This document shows positions 1-7,459 of a stretch of 9,941 nucleotides of DNA, one piece after another (position 1 is the stretch's first letter; every line of letters starts with the position of its first letter). Origin of the DNA: Aliishimia sp965369035 (GTDB lineage Bacteria; Pseudomonadota; Alphaproteobacteria; Rhodobacterales; Rhodobacteraceae). Location: positions 1-9,941 of the forward strand of contig CBDUPF010000145.1 of the NCBI GenBank assembly GCA_965369035.1, given 5' to 3'. The translations under genes and the position numbers were made by a program. Under the pieces are notes generated by a model, which saw only the letters and a list, made by a program, of their open reading frames with translations, did no database searches and was not told where the DNA came from.

Positions 1-558
1 ACCGCCCTTCACGCGGAGACCCCGCTCGTGGACGGCCCGGCCGTGATCGACGACGGCCTCGGCTTCTCTGTCGACCTGCGCCCGAAAGGAACGCTCGTCG
101 GCTACCGCGCAAAACCGCATACCGGGTTGATCGACCTCGATCTCATCCGGCACTACGACCCCGCGAATTTCTGGGAGGAAGTTCACGCAGAGGACGGATC
201 GATCATTCTCGACCCCGGCGCGTTCTACATCCTGGTGAGCCGCGAGTCGGTCTGCATCCCGCCCGGTTACGCGGCCGAGATGGCGCCCTATCTCGCCATG
301 GTCGGCGAATTCCGCGTGCACTACGCGGGTTTCTTCGATCCGGGCTTCGGGTATGCGGCGGCGGGCGGTGCGGGCTCGCGCGGGGTGCTGGAGGTGCGCT
401 GCCACGAGGCGCCCTTCGTGCTGGAGCATGGACAGGTCGTCGGCCGGCTGGTCTACGAACGGATGGCCGAAGTGCCGACGCTGCTTTATGGCGCGGGCCT
501 GAAGTCGAATTACCAGGGCCAGGGGCTGCAACTCTCGAAGCATTTCCGGGCGCCCTGA
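1..558 (+). CDS. dcd: dCTP deaminase, C-terminal part (5' end outside window)
   Basis: Open from the first base in frame 1 to TGA at 556-558, giving 185 residues with no start in view. It resembles the C-terminal half of the roughly 360-aa two-domain 2'-deoxycytidine 5'-triphosphate deaminase of alphaproteobacteria, a cytosolic enzyme that deaminates dCTP to dUTP for thymidylate synthesis. Visible family signatures are HYAGFFDPGFGY, then GVLEVR, whose Glu aligns with the catalytic Glu138 region (IVLEF) of E. coli Dcd, then VGRLVYERM and a final YQGQGLQL resembling the nucleotide-binding C-terminus. The RSSLAR motif that precedes the catalytic region in single-domain Dcd is not in the visible part, so either the N-terminal domain supplies it or this half is degenerate. 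GTG at 28 is internal and not the start. The gene converges on the minus-strand genes to its right. The family call is firm; the catalytic state of this half is inference. Confidence 0.9.
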   Translation, partial: TALHAETPLVDGPAVIDDGLGFSVDLRPKGTLVGYRAKPHTGLIDLDLIRHYDPANFWEEVHAEDGSIILDPGAFYILVSRESVCIPPGYAAEMAPYLAMVGEFRVHYAGFFDPGFGYAAAGGAGSRGVLEVRCHEAPFVLEHGQVVGRLVYERMAEVPTLLYGAGLKSNYQGQGLQLSKHFRAP

Positions 559-588
559 TCCCGCGCCCTGATTCCGCGCCCTGTGCTG
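550..588. repeat. 13-bp tandem repeat, about 2.6 copies
   Basis: Units begin at 550, 563 and 576, each opening with GCGCCCTG. The first two read GCGCCCTGATCCC and GCGCCCTGATTCC (12/13 identical); the third diverges after eight bases. The first unit contains the dcd stop codon, and the rest fills the short space between the two converging genes. It looks like slippage duplication of the gene's 3' end. No convincing hairpin terminator was found here. Confidence 0.7.
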
Positions 589-591
589 CGG

Positions 592-735
592 TCAGTCCTG
601 CGGCGGCCGGTTCTGACGTTGCCGGTTGCCCCGCCCCTTCTTGCCCGTACGCTTCATCCCGGCGTTGATGCCCTTGTTGACTGCCTTGCGCAGGATGATC
701 CGCATGATCATGTTCACGATCTGGTTGAGGTTCAT
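592..735 (-). CDS. small basic protein, 47 aa, unknown function
   Basis: ATG at 735-733 and TGA at 594-592 give 47 residues. The start is well supported: AGGAG at 745-741 lies 5 bases upstream, within AGGAGAGCCCATG. The N-terminal half (MNLNQIVNMIMRIILRKAV) can form an amphipathic or membrane-surface helix rich in Ile and Met. The C-terminal half is strongly basic (KRTGKKGRGNRQRQNR). There is no Cys and no cleavable signal peptide. It follows scpB by 85 bases in the same direction and may be the last gene of the argS-scpB operon. From memory, short proteins beginning MN-NQI-NM are common but unnamed in Rhodobacterales; I could not check this. Function is unknown; a membrane- or nucleic-acid-associated peptide would fit the charge pattern, but that is inference. 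Confidence 0.75.
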   Translation of the reverse strand: MNLNQIVNMIMRIILRKAVNKGINAGMKRTGKKGRGNRQRQNRPPQD

Positions 736-752
736 GGGCTCTCCTGGCTCCG

Positions 753-771
753 CCGCGGATTCGTTCCGCGG
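753..771 (-). promoter_or_regulatory. intercistronic hairpin upstream of the 47-aa gene
   Basis: CCGCGGA (753-759) and TCCGCGG (765-771) form a perfect 7-bp stem with a 5-base loop. In the minus-strand transcript it lies between the scpB stop and the small gene, 7 bases before its AGGAG. No U-run follows, so a classic terminator is unlikely. It could block exonuclease decay, attenuate read-through, or modulate initiation of the small gene. Confidence 0.5.
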
Positions 772-820
772 TCCACCTCGTCATGTGGTGATTCCGGATT
801 CGATGTCGAGGGGCTGCCGG

Positions 821-1471
821 TCATTCCTCGAAAAGCTCCGACTGTCCCTCGGCGGGCTCTTCCCCGTCTTCGGCGTTCGGCGTGTCCGCACCCGGCGGGG
901 GGCGATTCTCCAGCAGGCCGGACGCGCGCAGCTCTTTCAGGCCGGGCAGATCGCGCGCGCTTTCCAGCCCGAAATGATCGAGGAATCCTTGCGTCACCAC
1001 GAACGTCACCGGGCGGCCCGGCGTCATCCTGCGTCGTCCGAACCGGATCCATTCCAGCTCCAGCAGCTGGTCCACCGTGCCCCGGCTGACCGAGACGCCA
1101 CGGATTTCCTCGATCTCCGCGCGGGTCACGGGCTGGTGGTAGGCGATGATCGCCAGCGTTTCGATGGCCGCACGGGACAGCTTGCGCGTCTCCACCGTCT
1201 CCTTGCGCATCAGAAAGCCCAGATCCGGTGCCGTGCGCATGGCCCAGGCATCGCCGACCCGCACGAGGTGCACACCGCGCCCCTCGTAGCGTTTGCGCAG
1301 ATGCACCAGCGCTTCGGCCGGGTCGCAGCCATGCGGCATCCGGGTTTCCAGTTCGGCCACGCTGATCGGTTCGGCGGTGGCAAAGAGGATGGCTTCGACC
1401 ATGCGCTCCTGCTCTCCCATCGGCGGCGCCTCGAACAGGCTTTCTTCTGATGTTTCCGTATCTTCTGACAT
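821..1471 (-). CDS. scpB: segregation and condensation protein B (ScpB)
   Basis: 216 residues, ATG at 1471-1469, 4 bases after the scpA stop. ScpB is the kleisin-associated subunit of the Smc-ScpAB condensin, which compacts and segregates the chromosome. It has two winged-helix domains: an N-terminal one around residues 20-90 (EAILFATAEPISVAELE) and a second around 100-180 with the family hallmarks ETLAIIAYHQPVTRAEIEEI, RG at 130-131, PGRPVTFVVT and FLDHFGL. An acidic, low-complexity tail (about 190-216) ends the protein, as is common in alphaproteobacterial ScpB. Length is normal. No strong Shine-Dalgarno is seen before the start, so translation is probably coupled to scpA. The smc gene is not in this window. 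Confidence 0.95.
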   Translation of the reverse strand: MSEDTETSEESLFEAPPMGEQERMVEAILFATAEPISVAELETRMPHGCDPAEALVHLRKRYEGRGVHLVRVGDAWAMRTAPDLGFLMRKETVETRKLSRAAIETLAIIAYHQPVTRAEIEEIRGVSVSRGTVDQLLELEWIRFGRRRMTPGRPVTFVVTQGFLDHFGLESARDLPGLKELRASGLLENRPPPGADTPNAEDGEEPAEGQSELFEE

Positions 1472-1475
1472 CTAC

Positions 1476-2258
1476 TTAATCTCGTTTGCGCACTTCGACC
1501 GGCGCAAAATGCTCCGACTGGCGGATCTCGATGCGTCCTTCCTTGACCAGTTCGAGGGACGCGGCAAAGGTGGAGGCCGTCGCCGAACGCCGCCGCGCCG
1601 GGTCCACTTCCCAACCCTCCGGCAGGAAGGACGAGATATCCGCCCATTCTCCAGCGAACCCGATCAGCCCGCGCAGGCGTGCCAATGCCTCGTCCATGGT
1701 AAAGACCGCGTCCCGATCCATGACAAAGGGCCGGAACTCGTCGCGGGTGCGGATGCGCGCATAACCCTGCATCAGGTCGAGAAGCGTCGCGGTATAGCGA
1801 ACCCGGCGGACGCGGTTGACATCGGTCGTGATGCCCCGGGCGAAAATGTCGCGGCCCAACTGGTCCCGCGCCATCAACTTGGCCGCGCATTCGCGCATCG
1901 CTTGCAGACGTTCGAGCTGGAACGCCAGGTGTGCGGCCATTTCCTCCCCCGTGGGGCCGTCGTCCGACGGATCTGGCGGCAGCAGCAGGCGCGATTTCAG
2001 AAAGGCGAGCCATGCGGCCATGACCAGGTAGTCCGCGGCCAGTTCCAGCCGCAGCGACTTCGCGCGTTCGACGAATGTCAGGTACTGGCGGGCGAGATGA
2101 AGCACGGAGATCTTGCGCAAGTCGACCTTCTGCGTGCGCCCGAGGGTCAGCAGAACGTCGAGCGGACCTTCGAAGCCGTCGACATCGACGATCAGCGCCT
2201 CGGCGGCAAGACGTTCGGAAACCGACAGGACATCTTCCTGGAAATCGTCGTCAGACAT
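1476..2258 (-). CDS. scpA: segregation and condensation protein A (ScpA, kleisin)
   Basis: 260 residues from ATG at 2258-2256 (MSDDDFQEDV). An in-frame ATG 54 bases farther upstream lies inside nagZ and gives a non-conserved extension, so I reject it. ScpA is the kleisin that bridges the Smc heads and binds ScpB. The family signature FEGPLDVLLTLGRTQKVDL is at residues 29-47, followed by YLVMAAWLAFLKSRLLLP at 77-94, both parts of the N-terminal Smc-neck-binding helical region. The C-terminal winged helix (about 200-255) contains SLELVKEGRIEIRQ and FAPVEVR. The start overlaps the last 8 bases of nagZ (2251-2258) and the stop is 4 bases before scpB, so the three genes are probably translationally coupled. 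Confidence 0.95.
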   Translation of the reverse strand: MSDDDFQEDVLSVSERLAAEALIVDVDGFEGPLDVLLTLGRTQKVDLRKISVLHLARQYLTFVERAKSLRLELAADYLVMAAWLAFLKSRLLLPPDPSDDGPTGEEMAAHLAFQLERLQAMRECAAKLMARDQLGRDIFARGITTDVNRVRRVRYTATLLDLMQGYARIRTRDEFRPFVMDRDAVFTMDEALARLRGLIGFAGEWADISSFLPEGWEVDPARRRSATASTFAASLELVKEGRIEIRQSEHFAPVEVRKRD

Positions 2259-3258
2259 GGACCCGACCGTTGAGGAGCGCCTCAAGTTCCGCTTCCACGG
2301 CCGAAATGTCAATCGGAGCGGGGGTCCTGCGGGCGGCCATCGCGGCCTCTACGCGGGATTGCGCTGCGTCGCTCATCGCGCCCGCGGCCTCCGCGACCTC
2401 CCGACGTTCGGCAAAGGTGTCGTTGCAATGCAGGACCAAGTCGCAGCCTGCGTCGAGCGCCGCGCGCGTCCGCTCCGCCAGGCCGCCCGACAATGCGTGC
2501 ATGGAAATGTCGTCGGTCATCAGGAGGCCGCCGAACCCGATCCGGTCGCGGATGATCCCGATACACTCCGGCGACAGGGTCGCGGGCCGGGTGTCGATTG
2601 CGGAGAATACCAGATGCGCGGTCATGCCCATCGGCAGGTCGGACAATGCGCGGAACGGGGCGAAATCGGTCTCGTCCAGTTCCGGCAGCGACGCGTCGAC
2701 CACCGGCAGATCGAGATGCGTATCGAGCGTCGCGCGGCCGTGCCCGGGAATATGCTTCATGACCGGAACGACCCCGCCGTCGAGCAATCCCTGCGCCGTG
2801 GCGCGCCCGTTGCGAACCACCTCCTCCACCGAGGTTCCATAGCAGCGGTTTCGCAGGAACGGGTGGGTCGCATCGCCAGCGATGTCGAGGGTCGGGATGC
2901 AGTCGCTGTCGATACCGATGGCGCGCAACTCCGCCGCGATCAGGCGTGCCCGCAGGTACATCGAGCGGTCCGCCTGTCCCCCCGCGGCCTGAACCTGATC
3001 CAGCGGCGGCAGCCAGTCCCGCCAGTCCGGACTGCGCAGACGCTGCACGCGCCCGCCTTCCTGATCGATCGTGATGAGACACTCGCGGCCAACGGCCTCG
3101 CGGAACTCATCGCAAAGCGCGCGGACCTGATCGGGCGTCTCGATGTGCCGCGCGAACAGGATGAAGCCGAACGGGTCGGCGTCACGGAACAGGGATTTTT
3201 CCTGCGCGGTCAGGCGCGGCCCGTCCGAAGACAGGATGCACGCGCCCTGTCGCGTCAT
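2251..3258 (-). CDS. nagZ: beta-N-acetylhexosaminidase NagZ (GH3)
   Basis: 335 residues starting at ATG 3258-3256, which overlaps the upstream SPOR stop as ATGA. The longer in-frame opening to 3447 is out-of-frame SPOR coding DNA and gives a non-family sequence. NagZ is a cytosolic glycoside hydrolase family 3 enzyme that removes N-acetylglucosamine from anhydro-muropeptides in peptidoglycan recycling. Visible motifs: GFILFARHI (31-39), IDQEGGRVQRL (64-74), KHIPGHG (168-174) followed by D179-T-H181, matching the Asp-His dyad on the flexible loop of NagZ, and MTDDISM (247-253), where D249 is the expected nucleophile by alignment with the GH3 SD motif. All key residues are present and the length is typical. 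No signal peptide. It lies between the SPOR gene and scpA in the operon. Confidence 0.94.
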   Translation of the reverse strand: MTRQGACILSSDGPRLTAQEKSLFRDADPFGFILFARHIETPDQVRALCDEFREAVGRECLITIDQEGGRVQRLRSPDWRDWLPPLDQVQAAGGQADRSMYLRARLIAAELRAIGIDSDCIPTLDIAGDATHPFLRNRCYGTSVEEVVRNGRATAQGLLDGGVVPVMKHIPGHGRATLDTHLDLPVVDASLPELDETDFAPFRALSDLPMGMTAHLVFSAIDTRPATLSPECIGIIRDRIGFGGLLMTDDISMHALSGGLAERTRAALDAGCDLVLHCNDTFAERREVAEAAGAMSDAAQSRVEAAMAARRTPAPIDISAVEAELEALLNGRVHV

Positions 3259-4271
3259 CTCGTGACGACCGGGATGCAGTCCGCCCCGTCGGCCACGATG
3301 GCGGCGCAGAACCGGCGCGCGTCGGCGAGATCCTCGAATCCCATGGCGCGCAGACGATAGAAGTCCCGCCCGCCGGAACTGGCCTGCTGAACGATCCGGT
3401 CCTTGCCAGCCATCAGATCGCCGAACCGCGAGACGAACTTGTCCCATTCTGCACGCGCCATCTCCGTGGTGTCGTAGGCGCCAAGCTGGACAAGACGCGT
3501 TCCGGCCGGCAGCGCCGCCGGATCGATGTCCCGGACCGTCTCGACCGGGCCGGATGCCGCAACCCGCACAGAAGCCTCTTGCAGTCCCTCGGGCCGCACC
3601 TTTGGACGCAGCGAAATTCCGACGCCGGGACCATCCGCGAGCGCCGCCGCGATGGCGTTGTTGATGTCCGCACCGGATGTCGCGGCGGCTTGCACCAGCA
3701 TTTCGGGGCCATCGCCCTGCCCCTCGGGCCCGGCCTCGTCAGCCAGCGCTGCGACCATTGTCTCCACGGTACCACCCTCTGCGGCCCTCGCCACCTTGGC
3801 CGGGTCCACGATCACCGTCTCGCCGCGCCCTTCGCCCGAAACGGTCAGCATCTGATCCGCGATGGCTTGTTGCACAATCGCCACGGCATCTTCGTCAAAG
3901 GGGACGTCCTCATCCGTCAGCGCGACCGGTTGCGGCGCCAGCACGAGCCTGTCTGCGGGCGCTTCCGTACCGCCTTCGGCAGCCACCATGTTGACGGACA
4001 ACCCCTGATGCTGCGCCAGTTCGCCGCCGGGATCGGCCGGACGCACCCGCATGTCCCCCTGCACCGACCGCACGATCGGAATGCCCGTGACATCCCGCAT
4101 CATCAGCTTGTAACCCCAGACACAGACGCCTGCGATCAAGGCCAGCGACAGGACGCCGCCTGCCAAATTCGTCAAATAAACAAAACCGTTATTGGGCGTT
4201 TCTGATGTGTCGTCCTGGGGGTGGTGGAACGTGTCGTTGGCGCCGTCGCCGGCGCATGTCTGGTATGCCAT
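3255..4271 (-). CDS. SPOR-domain inner-membrane protein
   Basis: 338 residues from ATG 4271-4269 (MAYQTCAGDG), chosen because GAGG lies 6 bases upstream. A GTG at 4352 would add 27 residues but has no ribosome binding site. The layout is a short polar cytoplasmic N-terminus, one membrane segment at about 31-54 (GGVLSLALIAGVCVWGY), a long acidic Ala/Gly-rich periplasmic linker (about 60-250) with LRPKVRP at 221-227, and a C-terminal SPOR domain at about 256-336 (GTRLVQLGAYDTTEMARAEW, then DFYRLRAMGF). SPOR domains bind denuded glycan strands at the division septum, so a role in septal wall growth or division is inferred. It sits 88 bases after argS and overlaps nagZ by 4 bases (ATGA). The gene has no settled name; FtsN-like is too specific without further evidence. 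Confidence 0.88.
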   Translation of the reverse strand: MAYQTCAGDGANDTFHHPQDDTSETPNNGFVYLTNLAGGVLSLALIAGVCVWGYKLMMRDVTGIPIVRSVQGDMRVRPADPGGELAQHQGLSVNMVAAEGGTEAPADRLVLAPQPVALTDEDVPFDEDAVAIVQQAIADQMLTVSGEGRGETVIVDPAKVARAAEGGTVETMVAALADEAGPEGQGDGPEMLVQAAATSGADINNAIAAALADGPGVGISLRPKVRPEGLQEASVRVAASGPVETVRDIDPAALPAGTRLVQLGAYDTTEMARAEWDKFVSRFGDLMAGKDRIVQQASSGGRDFYRLRAMGFEDLADARRFCAAIVADGADCIPVVTR

Positions 4272-4359
4272 GCCTTGCCTCACTTCCCGGACGGTCTGCG
4301 CCGCCTCTCGGGTACCGCTCTGGTGTCTGCTCTGTTCAACCTGCGGTGGCACGCCTGTG

Positions 4360-6102
4360 TCAGCGCATCTCTTCCGCCGGTTTCACGCCAAGGATACCAA
4401 GACCGGATGCAATTACAACGGCGACGGCCCGCGCCAGGGCGATTTTCGGCAGCGAGGACTGCGCGTCGGGTTGCAGGAACCGCAGATCGGGCTTGTCGTT
4501 TCCCTTGTTCCAGAGCGCATGGAACTCACCGGCCAGATCGTAGAGGTAAAAGGCGATCCTGTGCGGCTCGTGCGCGTCGGCCGCGCCTTCAACCATCCTC
4601 GGCCACTCGGCGAGCTTGCGGACCAGCGCCAGTTCCGAAGGATCGGTGAGCCCGGAGAGATCCTGCCGTGCCAGAATGTCGTCGGAGGCGTCCCAACCCT
4701 GCTCCGCCACCTTCCGCAGTACCGACGCAACGCGGGCATGGGCATATTGCACGTAGAAGACGGGGTTTTCCTTGGATTGCTCCAGCGCCGCGTCCAGGTC
4801 GAAATCGAACTGCGCGTCGTTCTTCCGCGTCAGCATCATGAACCGCGTCACGTCCGGGCCGACCTCGTCGATGACGTCGCGCAGGGTCACGAAGGTGCCC
4901 GCCCGTTTCGACATCTTGAATTCCTGGCCGTTCTTGAACAGCCGCACCAGCTGGGTCAGCTTGATGTCCAGCGGCACGCGTTCCTGCGACAGCGCGGCGA
5001 CCGCCGCCTTCATCCGCTTGACATAGCCGCCGTGATCCGCGCCGAAGACATCGATCAGCGCATCGAACCCGCGCTGAACCTTGTCATAGTGATAAGCGAT
5101 ATCGGGCGCGAAATAGGCCCAGCTTCCGTCGGCCTTCTGCACGGGCCGGTCCTCGTCGTCGCCATAGGCCGTGGACCGGAAGAGCCACTGCTCGCGTGCC
5201 TCCCAGTCTTCGGGCTTCTTGCCCTTGGGCGGCGGCAGGGTGCCCCAATAGACCAGGTCGCGGCTTTTGAGATCCTCGATCGCCGCCTCGATCCGCCCGG
5301 TGCCATAAAGCGACTTTTCGGAATAGAAGACATCCATCGCCACACCCAGCGCGGCAAGGTCCTCGCGGATCAGGTCCATCATCGCCTCGGTCGCGAAATC
5401 CCGCACGGGGATCAGCCAGTCCGACTCGGGTTTGCCGACATAGGCCTCGCCCACCTTGTCCTTCAGCGCCTCGCCCACCGGGATCAGGTAGTCACCGGGG
5501 TAGGTTCCGTCCTCGAAGGCGACCTCCTGCCCGTGGGCCTCCAGGTACCGCAGGTAAACCGACCGGGCCAGCACATCGACCTGCGCGCCACCGTCGTTGA
5601 TGTAGTATTCCCGCGTGACGTCGAACCCGGCGAATGCCAGCAGCGAGGCCAACGCATCACCGAACACCGCGCCGCGCGTATGGCCGACATGCAGCGGCCC
5701 GGTGGGGTTGGCGGACACATATTCGACATTCACCCGTTTCCTCTGCCCCGTCGCGGACCGACCGAAATCGGTCCCGGCCGTCAGAATAGCGCCCACGACG
5801 CCCTGCCAGAGCTCGTTCGACAGCCGCAGGTTGAGGAAACCGGGGCCTGCGACGTCCGCGCTGGCGATCCGGTCGCTTTTCGCCAGCACGCCGGCCAGCG
5901 CCTCCGCGATGTCGCGCGGCTTCATGCCCGCGGGCTTGGCCAGCACCATGGCCGCGTTGGTCGCCATGTCGCCATGTGCCGGATCGCGCGGAGGTTCCAC
6001 CGCGACGCCACGTGTCTGCAACCCTTCCGGCAGCGTCCCCGCCGCCTCGAGCTGGCCCAGGGCATCGATCACAAGCGCGCGGATTTCGGCAAACAGGTTC
6101 AT
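4360..6102 (-). CDS. argS: arginyl-tRNA synthetase
   Basis: 580 residues from ATG 6102-6100 (MNLFAEIRALVIDAL). AGGAG at 6116-6112 lies 9 bases upstream; a longer in-frame opening to 6216 adds a non-conserved leader and crosses the predicted promoter. It charges tRNA-Arg with arginine in the cytosol. The order is an N-terminal additional domain (about 1-100), then the class I catalytic core with ANPTGPLHVGH (131-141, HIGH motif as HVGH), FAPDIAYHYDK (331-341), FGADHGGYVKRM (353-364) and KMSKRAGTFVTL (396-407, KMSKS motif as KMSKR), then the DALR-type anticodon-binding domain beginning near YVQYAHARV. Length matches the family. It is the first gene of the minus-strand run and has its own predicted promoter. 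Confidence 0.97.
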   Translation of the reverse strand: MNLFAEIRALVIDALGQLEAAGTLPEGLQTRGVAVEPPRDPAHGDMATNAAMVLAKPAGMKPRDIAEALAGVLAKSDRIASADVAGPGFLNLRLSNELWQGVVGAILTAGTDFGRSATGQRKRVNVEYVSANPTGPLHVGHTRGAVFGDALASLLAFAGFDVTREYYINDGGAQVDVLARSVYLRYLEAHGQEVAFEDGTYPGDYLIPVGEALKDKVGEAYVGKPESDWLIPVRDFATEAMMDLIREDLAALGVAMDVFYSEKSLYGTGRIEAAIEDLKSRDLVYWGTLPPPKGKKPEDWEAREQWLFRSTAYGDDEDRPVQKADGSWAYFAPDIAYHYDKVQRGFDALIDVFGADHGGYVKRMKAAVAALSQERVPLDIKLTQLVRLFKNGQEFKMSKRAGTFVTLRDVIDEVGPDVTRFMMLTRKNDAQFDFDLDAALEQSKENPVFYVQYAHARVASVLRKVAEQGWDASDDILARQDLSGLTDPSELALVRKLAEWPRMVEGAADAHEPHRIAFYLYDLAGEFHALWNKGNDKPDLRFLQPDAQSSLPKIALARAVAVVIASGLGILGVKPAEEMR

Positions 6103-6128
6103 TCGGACACTCTCCTCTGACCTCCGGG

Positions 6129-6156
6129 GGTTTATCAGGACGCGGGCCTGCGTCAA
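6129..6156 (-). promoter_or_regulatory. predicted sigma-70-type promoter of the argS operon
   Basis: On the minus strand, TTGACG (6156-6151) is followed after 16 bases by TAAACC (6134-6129). The -35 matches consensus 5/6; the -10 is weak (3/6). It would place the transcript start about 20 bases before the argS ATG, leaving just room for the ribosome binding site. This is pattern matching only. Confidence 0.45.
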
Positions 6157-6249
6157 CGGCCTCCGCTTCTCACGGATGGCTGGGTCGGCGGGGGAGTTTG
6201 AGGGGGCACCCCTCATGGCCTGCGTGGCCCGAACGCGGCGGTATCAAAT

Positions 6250-6266
6250 GCGGCCCCGCGGGCCGC
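6250..6266 (-). terminator. GC-rich hairpin downstream of dgt
   Basis: In the minus-strand transcript, GCGGCCC and GGGCCGC form a perfect 7-bp stem with a 3-base GCG loop, starting 5 bases after the dgt stop codon. It is followed by ATTTGAT, a short and imperfect U-rich run. Position and shape fit an intrinsic terminator separating dgt from argS, though the weak U-run leaves efficiency uncertain. Confidence 0.55.
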
Positions 6267-6271
6267 GCCAC

Positions 6272-7420
6272 TCAGGTCACGTCGATAAGTCGGGAATGCT
6301 CCTGCAGGGCAAAGCGGTCGGTCATGCCGGAGATGTAGTCGGAGACGATGCGCGCCAGCGCCACCTCGCTGTTCGCCTCGGCCACGTCCTTGCGCCATTG
6401 CTTGGGAAGGTACTCGGGGTTGGCCATGAAGAATGGGAACAGCTCGTACACCACGTCCGTCACCTTCTTGCGCATCGAGACGACGGCGGGCGCGCGATAC
6501 ATCCGTTCGAACAGGAACGCGCGGATCACCGTGAGGTCGGAGAACACCGGATCGGAAAACCGGATCACGGTCTGCCCGGCATTGCGTACGTCTTCCACCG
6601 ATTGCGGATCGATCTCCGCGATCCGGGTGCGGGCGAAGGCGATCACATCCTCGACCAGCACGCCGAAAAACCGGCGCAACGCCTCGTGACGGCGGCGATA
6701 GTAGTTGAGCCCGGGATAGAGTTTGTCGACCTCCACGAAGCAGTCGCGCAGGATCGGCAGTTCCGCCAGTTCGTCGGTGGAAAACAGCTCCGCGCGCAGC
6801 CCGTCATGAAGATCGTGGTGGTTATAGGCCACGTCGTCGGAGATCGCCGCCACCTGCGCCTCGGCGCTGGCGAAGGTGTGCAATTCCAGGTCGTGCTGGC
6901 GGTTGTAGTCGGCCAGCGCCCAGGGCAGCGGGTCTTCGGTCACGGGACCGTTGTGCTTGGCCAGCCCCTCCAGCGTCTCCCATGTCAGGTTCAGCCCGTC
7001 GAACTCGGCATAGTGCCGCTCCAGCATCGTCACGATGCGGATGGCCTGCGCGTTGTGGTCGAACCCGCCATAGGGCTCCATCAATGCATGCAGCGCGTCC
7101 TCGCCCGTATGCCCGAAGGGGGTGTGGCCAAGGTCATGGGCCAGCGCCACCGCCTCGGTCAGTTCCTCGTTCAGCGTCAGCGCACCCGCGATCGTGCGCG
7201 CCACCTGCGCGACCTCGATCGAATGGGTCAGTCGCGTGCGGTAATAGTCGCCTTCATGCTCGATGAAGACCTGGGTCTTGTGCTTGAGCCGCCGGAACGC
7301 GCTGCAATGGATGATCCGGTCGCGGTCCCGCTGAAAGCAGGTTCGATGCTCGCTCTCCGCCTCGGCGAAGCGCCGTCCGCGCGACTTCTCCGGATCGGAT
7401 GCGTATGTTGCCTGTTGCAC
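6272..7420 (-). CDS. dgt: deoxyguanosinetriphosphate triphosphohydrolase-like protein (HD superfamily)
   Basis: 382 residues from a GTG at 7420-7418 (MQQATYASDPEKSRGRRF), preceded by AAGGCG 6 bases upstream. The opening to 7516 would run through the predicted promoters and into erpA, so it is rejected. The enzyme hydrolyses dGTP (possibly other dNTPs) to the nucleoside and triphosphate, tuning dNTP pools. Motifs: FQRDRDRIIHCSAFRRLKHK (29-48), YYRTRLTHS with metal ligand H66, ALAHDLGHTPFGH with H95-D96, and AAISDDVAYNHHD with the D195/D196 ligand, completing the HD-domain metal site. Length fits the short dGTPase-like class common in alphaproteobacteria rather than E. coli Dgt. It is divergent from erpA. 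Substrate range cannot be read from the sequence. Confidence 0.93.
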   Translation of the reverse strand: MQQATYASDPEKSRGRRFAEAESEHRTCFQRDRDRIIHCSAFRRLKHKTQVFIEHEGDYYRTRLTHSIEVAQVARTIAGALTLNEELTEAVALAHDLGHTPFGHTGEDALHALMEPYGGFDHNAQAIRIVTMLERHYAEFDGLNLTWETLEGLAKHNGPVTEDPLPWALADYNRQHDLELHTFASAEAQVAAISDDVAYNHHDLHDGLRAELFSTDELAELPILRDCFVEVDKLYPGLNYYRRRHEALRRFFGVLVEDVIAFARTRIAEIDPQSVEDVRNAGQTVIRFSDPVFSDLTVIRAFLFERMYRAPAVVSMRKKVTDVVYELFPFFMANPEYLPKQWRKDVAEANSEVALARIVSDYISGMTDRFALQEHSRLIDVT

Positions 7421-7430
7421 GCGTGTCGCC

Positions 7431-7459
7431 TTGTGCCATGTCCCGCGGGTTTCTATATT
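7431..7459 (+). promoter_or_regulatory. predicted promoter of erpA
   Basis: TTGTGC (7431-7436), a 17-base spacer, and TATATT (7454-7459). The -10 matches sigma-70 consensus 5/6, the -35 only 3/6. It gives an untranslated leader of roughly 27 bases. Its -10 shares bases 7454-7457 with the predicted dgt -10 on the other strand. An imperfect inverted repeat, CCAT-N6-ATGG (7464-7477), lies just downstream and might be an operator. Confidence 0.5.

Noticed and set aside
4272..4352. GTG start at 4352 for the SPOR protein
   Set aside because: It would shorten the gap to argS but has no Shine-Dalgarno; the ATG at 4271 has GAGG at proper spacing.
4192..6120. 642-codon open frame on the plus strand opposite argS
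   Set aside because: It lies antisense to a complete argS with all its motifs. The translation shows the His/Arg/Gln-rich composition typical of shadows in GC-rich DNA, with no recognisable domain.
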